Shown piece by piece: positions 58,999-64,000 of a stretch of 64,000 bases of DNA; the first letter of the stretch is position 1, and each line of letters begins with the position of its first letter. A program made the position numbers and the translations under genes. Origin of the DNA: Candidatus Poribacteria bacterium (GTDB lineage Bacteria; Poribacteria; WGA-4E; WGA-3G); NCBI GenBank assembly GCA_022827625.1, contig JAJEIE010000008.1, positions 186,001 to 250,000 on the forward strand, written 5' to 3'. The notes under the pieces are model-generated. The model made no database searches. It was not told the DNA's origin and was given only the letters and a program-made list of their open reading frames with translations.

Positions 58999-60144
58999 AT
59001 GAAAAAAATAATCCAATATCTAACTGTCTATCTGGTTTTATGCATAGCGATTAGCAGTGCATTCAGCCAAGGACTTGCCCCACCGTCAAACGTGACGGCG
59101 GTAGATACCCCAAACGATGATGGCAGTAGTATCACCATTAAATGGGATGCAGCACCCGAGGATAGCGGTATCAGTGGGTACCAAATCCTAAGACGGATTG
59201 CTGGTGGCGGTCTCGAAGAAGTTGGTGAGCTCCTACCCGCTGGCACGACAACCTACGTTGATTCAACGATCGAAAAGGGCAATGCTTACGCCTACATCGT
59301 GCGTGCGGTTAGCGCAACAGAAGCAACGGTGGAATCCGAAGAGACTGCTCCCGTTAGTGGTTCAGGTGAATGGTTTCATACAGGCAAAATTCCGCTCCTT
59401 GTTGCGATGCTCCTTTTTTCCGCAGCGATCGTTTGGAATATCTATGATGCGCGGAGTGGAAAAGAGATATTTGTCAGGCGAATCCCTGGATTAGAAGCCG
59501 TTGACGAAGCGATCGGTAGAGCCACCGAAATGGGGCGTTCGATTCTTTATAGTTTAGGTTTGGGACGCGTAGACGAAGTGCCTACTATCGCGAGTATGAC
59601 GATTCTGGGTCAGGTTGCGCGACGCACTGCCGATTATGAAACACCGTTGCGTGTCCCTTGTCGGGACCCAATTGTTATGAACGTGGTGCGCGAGGTTGTG
59701 CGAACGGCTTATCTTGATGAAGGACGGCCGGATGTCTATAACGAAGAAAACGTCTTCTTCCTAACTGAAAGCCAATTCGCGTATGCTGCGGGTGTAGATG
59801 GCATAATGGTTCGTGAAAAGCCAGCGGCAGTATTTCTACAAGGTCAATTCTTCGCTGAATCCCTTATCCTCGCCGAGACAGGAAACTCAATTGGTGCCAT
59901 TCAAATTGCTGGAACAGATTCCGAGCACCAACTTCCATTCTTTATCGCTGCCTGCGATTATACCTTAATCGGTGAAGAATTGTACGCGGCGAGTGCTTAC
60001 CTGTCAAAAGAACCGATGCTCCTTGGGAGCCTCAGAGGGCAAGATTGGGGAAAACTCTTTATTTTTGGTATTATCGTGCTGGGTGTAGTGCTTGAATTAG
60101 CGGGGGTCAACTGGATCACCACACTCTTACAGCGAGTGAGTTAG
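58999..60144 (+). CDS. Membrane protein with fibronectin III and DUF6754-like domain
   Basis: 381 residues. Signal peptide (about 1-24), a fibronectin type III domain (about 28-120: PPSNVTAVDTPNDDGSSITIKWDAAPEDSGISGYQILRR, as pattern), a membrane helix (about 130-147), a soluble alpha/beta domain (about 150-355: VARRTADYETPLRVPCRDPIVMNVVREVVRTAYLDEGRPDVYNEENVFFL; PFFIAACDYTLIGEELYAASAYLS) and a C-terminal helix. The soluble domain resembles DUF6754, an assignment I make from memory. First gene of a four-gene run with short gaps. Function unknown. Confidence 0.75.
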   Translation: MKKIIQYLTVYLVLCIAISSAFSQGLAPPSNVTAVDTPNDDGSSITIKWDAAPEDSGISGYQILRRIAGGGLEEVGELLPAGTTTYVDSTIEKGNAYAYIVRAVSATEATVESEETAPVSGSGEWFHTGKIPLLVAMLLFSAAIVWNIYDARSGKEIFVRRIPGLEAVDEAIGRATEMGRSILYSLGLGRVDEVPTIASMTILGQVARRTADYETPLRVPCRDPIVMNVVREVVRTAYLDEGRPDVYNEENVFFLTESQFAYAAGVDGIMVREKPAAVFLQGQFFAESLILAETGNSIGAIQIAGTDSEHQLPFFIAACDYTLIGEELYAASAYLSKEPMLLGSLRGQDWGKLFIFGIIVLGVVLELAGVNWITTLLQRVS

Positions 60145-60152
60145 GAGGTTTT

Positions 60153-60803
60153 ATGAAACGACAAGTCCCATTAATCCTCTGCTTTGCTTTTGGGATTGTG
60201 ATGATCCTCACACAATTCAGTCCGCATTCATTTTCGCAAGGGATTTACGAGGAAGTTATCAGTTGGACATTGATTATTTCGCCTTTTGCATTGGTATTAG
60301 CAACAGCGACCCTGATTCAAACCCACGTCGCGCGCATTCAACGCCGCACGGATCATTGGCAATACAGTTTCGTCGTGTTTGCCGGACTCATCACGATGGT
60401 CGTAATAGGGGTTCCATTTGGTCCCCAGCATCAAGCTTTTGAATGGCTCTACACCAATATCCAAGTCCCTATGGATGCAACGATGTTTTCGTTGCTTGCC
60501 TTCTTTATCGCTTCAGCAGCATTCCGCGCCTTCCGTGCCCGAACGTTTGAAGCGAGTCTACTATTAATTACGGCTCTAATTGTCATGATGGGGAACGTGC
60601 CTGTTGGAGATCTCATCTGGAATACGGTGCTCGGGTGGCTCCCGTTGGAAGACGGTGCTTCAAAAGCACGCCAGTGGATTTTGGACAACCCGAATCTCTC
60701 CGCAAGACGTGGCATCATTCTCGGCGTGAGCTTAGGGATAATTTCGCAATCTATCCGCATCATCTTGGGCATTGAGCGTTCGTACTTAGGGGGAGGGGAT
60801 TAG
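60153..60803 (+). CDS. Six-helix membrane protein of unknown function
   Basis: 216 residues, about six membrane helices (5-22, 33-57, 70-88, 107-127, 131-150, 188-207) with basic loops HVARIQRRTDHWQ and RAFRARTFE. No family recognised. AGGAGG overlaps the end of the preceding gene, 8 bp away; the next gene begins 3 bp after its stop. Part of the 58999-62255 operon. Confidence 0.72.
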   Translation: MKRQVPLILCFAFGIVMILTQFSPHSFSQGIYEEVISWTLIISPFALVLATATLIQTHVARIQRRTDHWQYSFVVFAGLITMVVIGVPFGPQHQAFEWLYTNIQVPMDATMFSLLAFFIASAAFRAFRARTFEASLLLITALIVMMGNVPVGDLIWNTVLGWLPLEDGASKARQWILDNPNLSARRGIILGVSLGIISQSIRIILGIERSYLGGGD

Positions 60804-60805
60804 AT

Positions 60806-61600
60806 ATGAATCGGCGAATTGTTTTCATTTTGGTCGCGCTTGCGGTTATCATACCGATGTTGTTACCTGTCAGTCTACCTGTATCGGTATCTGAACCGAC
60901 GCAGCAGCTTTACGATTATATCACCGCGCTGCCTGCCGGATCAACAATCATGCTTGCGTTTGACTACGGTCCGGCCTCATTGGCAGAACTCAATCCGATG
61001 GCAAGGGCAGTGCTGAGACAGTGCTTTGATAGAGACGTTCGCGTCATCGGCTTCACACTTGCCGCAGATGGAACAACACTGGCGAGTACAATTATGCGGG
61101 AAGTTGCTGAAGAGAAAGGCGCAGTAGACGGTGAGGACTATGTTTTTCTCGGCTTCCGTCCGGGCGGCACACAAGTTATGCTGGGAATGGGCAACAGCAT
61201 CAGTAGCGTTTTTGAGACCGATTACAGCGGAAATACCACTACCGAAATTCCGATGATGAAAGAGATTACGAGCTATGACGAAATCGCCCTTCTGATTGAC
61301 CTCGCCTCCGGCAGCACAACAGAACTATGGATCATCTATACAAACGTACGATACGATCTACAGATTGCTGCAGGCGTTACGGGTGTTATCATCTCACAGA
61401 TGTATCCCTACTTACAAACAGGACAATTGGTCGGTCTGATACCCGGCATCTTGGGTGCTGCGCAGTATGAGAGATTAATAGATGTACCGGCAAAAGGGAT
61501 GCTGTGGATAAATATTGAATCGTTCGTGCATTTGTTGATTGTACTACTGGTTGTCATTGGGAATATCATTTTTTTCAATCAACGACGGCGAGAGGAGTAA
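60806..61600 (+). CDS. Membrane-anchored protein of unknown function
   Basis: 264 residues: N-terminal helix (about 5-28), a soluble domain of about 200 residues on one side of the membrane (QQLYDYITALPAGSTIMLAFDYGPASLAELNPMARAVLRQCFDRDVRVIGFTLAADGTTL; YVFLGFRPGGTQVMLGMGNSIS), and a C-terminal helix (about 237-256). The soluble domain alternates beta strands and helices in a Rossmann-like manner, with LAFDYGPAS and FLGFRPGG as conserved-looking turns. Not recognised. GGGGAGG lies 9 nt before the ATG. Confidence 0.72.
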   Translation: MNRRIVFILVALAVIIPMLLPVSLPVSVSEPTQQLYDYITALPAGSTIMLAFDYGPASLAELNPMARAVLRQCFDRDVRVIGFTLAADGTTLASTIMREVAEEKGAVDGEDYVFLGFRPGGTQVMLGMGNSISSVFETDYSGNTTTEIPMMKEITSYDEIALLIDLASGSTTELWIIYTNVRYDLQIAAGVTGVIISQMYPYLQTGQLVGLIPGILGAAQYERLIDVPAKGMLWINIESFVHLLIVLLVVIGNIIFFNQRRREE

Positions 61601-61604
61601 ATTG

Positions 61605-62255
61605 ATGGAACTTTTTGGCATTTGGGTTGCTGCGCTTCTGACACTTTGCATCTATAGTTTTCTTTATCAAGACAATCCGTTTTACCGATTTGCCGAGCAC
61701 CTCTTTGTCGGTATATCTGTCGGATATGGGATTGTCCTCTCTATCCATCAAGGTTTGGTTCCTTTTGCCCTGAAACCGCTTTGGGCAGCACTCACAGGAG
61801 AGTCGCTTAGCGGTTTAGTCAAATTAATTCCGATCGGTGTCGGTTTGCTATTTTTTGCTCGATTATCACCGCAGCATGTATGGTTAATCCGTTATCCTAT
61901 TGCGATTCTCATCGGATTTGGTGCTGGTATTGCGATCCCGAACGTGCTACGCGCGAATATTTTTGAGCAGACCCGTGGAACGATCGAACCGTTTGCAGCT
62001 ATGCATGCTGGGACCCTTTCGGGTTTCGGCGTTTTAGAGGCAATCCTTATGGTTGCTGGAGTGGTTTGCACACTCACCTACTTCTTCTTTTCTGTAGAAC
62101 ACCGAGGTCCCGTTAAATGGCTTTCAAAGGTCGGTATCGCGTTCCTGATGATCGGGTTCGGTTCAGCATTCGGGAACACTGTTATGGGACGTGTTGCGCT
62201 GCTGATTCAACGCGTTGATTTCCTATTAGGCGATTGGCTTAACCTAATTTCTTGA
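61605..62255 (+). CDS. Membrane protein of unknown function
   Basis: 216 residues from the ATG at 61605, which has GAGGAG 7 nt upstream; a TTG at 61539 would overlap the preceding gene. About six helices (5-22, 32-50, 69-86, 93-112, 145-164, 178-197) with YRFAEHLFVGISVGYG and GAGIAIPNVLRANIFEQTRGTIEPFAA. No family recognised. Last gene of the 58999-62255 run; 36 bp before the isomerase gene. Confidence 0.72.
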   Translation: MELFGIWVAALLTLCIYSFLYQDNPFYRFAEHLFVGISVGYGIVLSIHQGLVPFALKPLWAALTGESLSGLVKLIPIGVGLLFFARLSPQHVWLIRYPIAILIGFGAGIAIPNVLRANIFEQTRGTIEPFAAMHAGTLSGFGVLEAILMVAGVVCTLTYFFFSVEHRGPVKWLSKVGIAFLMIGFGSAFGNTVMGRVALLIQRVDFLLGDWLNLIS

Positions 62256-62291
62256 CGATCTTGGTCCGTTACCGCAAGGAAAATTAAAAAA

Positions 62292-63134
62292 ATGAAAATT
62301 GGATATAGCACGTGGGGTATGCCCACAGTACCCATAGACACCGCCGTCTCACACATCGCGAAACTCGGATACGATGGACTTGAACTCACCATCATCCCGC
62401 GTTTTACAACTGAACTCAGCACACTTGACGCTGCAGAACGGAAACGGATTGCGGCTCTGCTGAAAGAGCACAATTTGGCACTCCCCGCAATCGCGGCACA
62501 CTCCAGTCTATTGGAAACAGATCCAGATAGACATGCGCAAAATATGTGGCGGTTGAAAGGTGGTGTCGATTTAGCAGTTGAACTCGCGCAAGGCGACGAA
62601 TTGCCTGCGGTGAATACAACTCCCGGCGGAAAGCCAGAGGAGTGGGATATGCAAAAGGATTTTCTCGCGGAGCGGGTCGGAGAACTCGCCGATTACGGTG
62701 CCTCGCGCGGTGTCACTATCGCTATGGAACCACACGTCGGTGCAATCATCGACACACCCGCAAAAGTGCTTGAACTTCTGGAAATCGTCAATTCGCCGTA
62801 TCTGAAAGTTAACTTCGACATCAGCCATTTTGATATTGTCGGTATGACGACAGAAGAGACGGTAGCGGCGTTAGCCCCGGTATCCATACACACGCACGTC
62901 AAGGATCAACGCGGCACCGCGCCTAATCATGAGTTCCTTATTCCCGGTGAAGGTCCGTTCGACTATGTTCACTACCTCAAAGAGATGCAAGCACACGGTT
63001 ACGACGGGTTTATTACGGCTGAGGTGAGTTTTATGGTGCAAGGGCGCGAAGATTACGATCCACTCGCTGCGGCGACGCTCTCTTACGAGACATTATCACG
63101 CGCTTTCACGGAAGCAGGGATTGAAAGAGGGTAG
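62292..63134 (+). CDS. Sugar phosphate isomerase/epimerase (AP-endonuclease-2-like)
   Basis: 280 residues. MKIGYSTWGMPTVPID start, GYDGLELTII near 30, GVTIAMEPHVGAIIDTP with Glu ligand near 145, KVNFDISHFDIVGM with Asp and His ligands near 178, HTHVKDQRGT near 203 and FITAEVSFMVQ with final Glu near 240 mark the family. Isomerises or epimerises keto-sugars. The following sulfatase begins 2 bp after its stop, suggesting a sulfated-carbohydrate catabolic pair. Confidence 0.87.
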   Translation: MKIGYSTWGMPTVPIDTAVSHIAKLGYDGLELTIIPRFTTELSTLDAAERKRIAALLKEHNLALPAIAAHSSLLETDPDRHAQNMWRLKGGVDLAVELAQGDELPAVNTTPGGKPEEWDMQKDFLAERVGELADYGASRGVTIAMEPHVGAIIDTPAKVLELLEIVNSPYLKVNFDISHFDIVGMTTEETVAALAPVSIHTHVKDQRGTAPNHEFLIPGEGPFDYVHYLKEMQAHGYDGFITAEVSFMVQGREDYDPLAAATLSYETLSRAFTEAGIERG

Positions 63135-63136
63135 CT

Positions 63137-64000
63137 ATGAAAAGTCCGAATATCCTACTCCTTATGACAGACCAACAGCGATGGGACGCGATGGGGTGTA
63201 GCGGCAATTGGGTGCAGACCCCAAATCTGGACCGCATCGCAAGTGAAGGGGTGCGATTCACGAACTGTGTCACGACCTCGCCGGTTTGTATTCCGACGCG
63301 GCTCAGTCTGGCGACAGGTTTGTATCCACATAATACGGGGGTCTGGAATAACATGAATCATCAGATGCCCCCTGAAAGACCGACATGGATGCAAGCGGTA
63401 CGGGATGCGGGTTACCGTATGAGTCTGTTTGGGAAAACGCATCTCCATCCACACAGCGGCGATCTTCGAGAACGTGCAGGGTTAATGAACGCTTACGGGT
63501 TGGACGATGTGAACGAAATCGGGGGACCGCGGGCGAGTGCGAAGGTCCTGTCACACATGACGGTGGAATGGGAAACGAAAGGGTTATGGGATGCGTATCG
63601 CGCCGATTATCAAGAACGGTTCAGTACGAAACCGTACCTTGTCCGTCCATCTACCCTGGGACTCGAAAACTACGCCGATGTCTATGTCGGACAACAAGCG
63701 AAACAATATCTGCAGAACTACAATCGTGAGCAGCCTTGGTGCTGCTGGGTGAGTTTCGGGGGACCGCATGAACCGTGGGATACACCAGAACCCTACGCCA
63801 GTATGTATGATCCCGAAGAAATGCCACCTGCCATTCCACGTCAAGCTGCTGGAGACCGTCCGAAGGGCCACTTGGATCGACTGATGGAGCGGGTGAATCC
63901 AACGTTTGAACCGGGGGAAATTGGGAGGTTGCGCGCGAATTACGCCGGCAATGTCACACTCATTGATGACCAGATTGGTGAGATTCTTAATGCAATCGAG
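63137..64000 (+). CDS. Sulfatase, N-terminal portion (cut by window end)
   Basis: 288 codons visible. Start ATG at 63137 with GAGGG upstream. SPNILLLMTDQQRWDAMGC gives the two metal-binding Asp/Gln residues; SPVCIPTRLSLATG carries the C-x-P-x-R sulfatase signature whose Cys is converted to formylglycine; KTHLHP and VSFGGPHEPWD are further active-site elements. Removes sulfate from sulfated polysaccharides or glycans; type I sulfatases are abundant in Poribacteria. The gene is open at the window end, so C-terminal features cannot be seen. A maturase is not in this window. Confidence 0.95.
   Translation, partial: MKSPNILLLMTDQQRWDAMGCSGNWVQTPNLDRIASEGVRFTNCVTTSPVCIPTRLSLATGLYPHNTGVWNNMNHQMPPERPTWMQAVRDAGYRMSLFGKTHLHPHSGDLRERAGLMNAYGLDDVNEIGGPRASAKVLSHMTVEWETKGLWDAYRADYQERFSTKPYLVRPSTLGLENYADVYVGQQAKQYLQNYNREQPWCCWVSFGGPHEPWDTPEPYASMYDPEEMPPAIPRQAAGDRPKGHLDRLMERVNPTFEPGEIGRLRANYAGNVTLIDDQIGEILNAIE

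Noticed and set aside
61539-61604. Upstream TTG start for the last gene of the membrane operon
   Set aside because: It would overlap the preceding gene by 62 nt, while an ATG at 61605 has a good GAGGAG site.

Overview
The window reads as a chromosome segment of a Candidatus Poribacteria-type bacterium, an uncultured marine or sponge-associated lineage. The basis is a combination of features rather than one marker gene. Two secreted leucine-rich-repeat proteins share a C-terminal FlgD-like sorting domain with a 'YPNPFNPETWIPYQLA' signature. Phytanoyl-CoA dioxygenase, sulfatase, several sugar-phosphate isomerase/epimerase TIM barrels, CBM9-like/DUF5916, DUF4097, Omp85 and cohesin/dockerin proteins are also present. 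The taxonomic call is inference; no rRNA or other phylogenetic marker beyond aspS, gap, tpiA, secG and aroKB is available. I saw no tRNA, rRNA, CRISPR array, phage or intact insertion sequence.

Layout. 1-159 is the N-terminus of a Na+/dicarboxylate symporter cut by the window edge. 300-7857 (minus) holds two large secreted LRR proteins, one carrying c-type haem sites and a cohesin domain and the other a dockerin, with two PD-(D/E)XK-like nuclease-fold proteins. 7907-15753 (minus) holds aspS with an unusual internal insertion, a fused MFS/spermidine-synthase/TPR protein, an AAA-ATPase/nuclease fusion and a TrmJ-like rRNA/tRNA methyltransferase. 15959-18724 (plus) is gap-tpiA-secG plus a small membrane protein. 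18748-28456 holds a uronate-isomerase-like hydrolase, MazG, TIM-barrel isomerase, PhyH, a DUF5916 outer-membrane protein, an SMR/EamA-like protein, a TolB-like lipoprotein, an MDR dehydrogenase and a small methyltransferase. 28591-36311 (plus) is a cell-envelope run: transglutaminase, BatA-like VWA protein, POTRA/Omp85 protein and an OPT-like 12+ TM protein.

36339-51948 (almost all minus) holds a DUF4097 lipoprotein, a DegT aminotransferase, a DUF402 protein and a corrinoid methyl-transfer set (homocysteine methyltransferase, ASKHA/ferredoxin activator, B12-binding protein). It continues with a TRAP binding protein and its TatT partner, a YgfZ/GcvT-like protein and a 1236-residue DUF4097-CBM9-POTRA-Omp85 fusion. 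52186-64000 holds a xylose-isomerase-like protein, an adenylate-kinase-like enzyme, a GT39 glycosyltransferase with two paralogous GNATs, aroK-aroB, a four-gene membrane operon of unknown function (58999-62255), another TIM-barrel isomerase and a sulfatase cut by the window end.

The non-coding layer is unusually rich. Degenerate heptanucleotide repeats recur at about ten loci, both between genes and in frame inside three genes, and several overlap stop codons. A 118-bp dispersed repeat occupies two intergenic spacers and supplies the apparent start of one gene. Several compact palindromes sit at gene ends. Near-consensus sigma-70 promoters are visible, and at least three place the expected transcription start on the start codon, implying leaderless mRNAs. 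The strongest candidates for something undescribed are the 58999-62255 membrane operon, the leaderless promoter architecture, the heptamer invasion of coding sequences, the Omp85 fusion and the aspS insertion.
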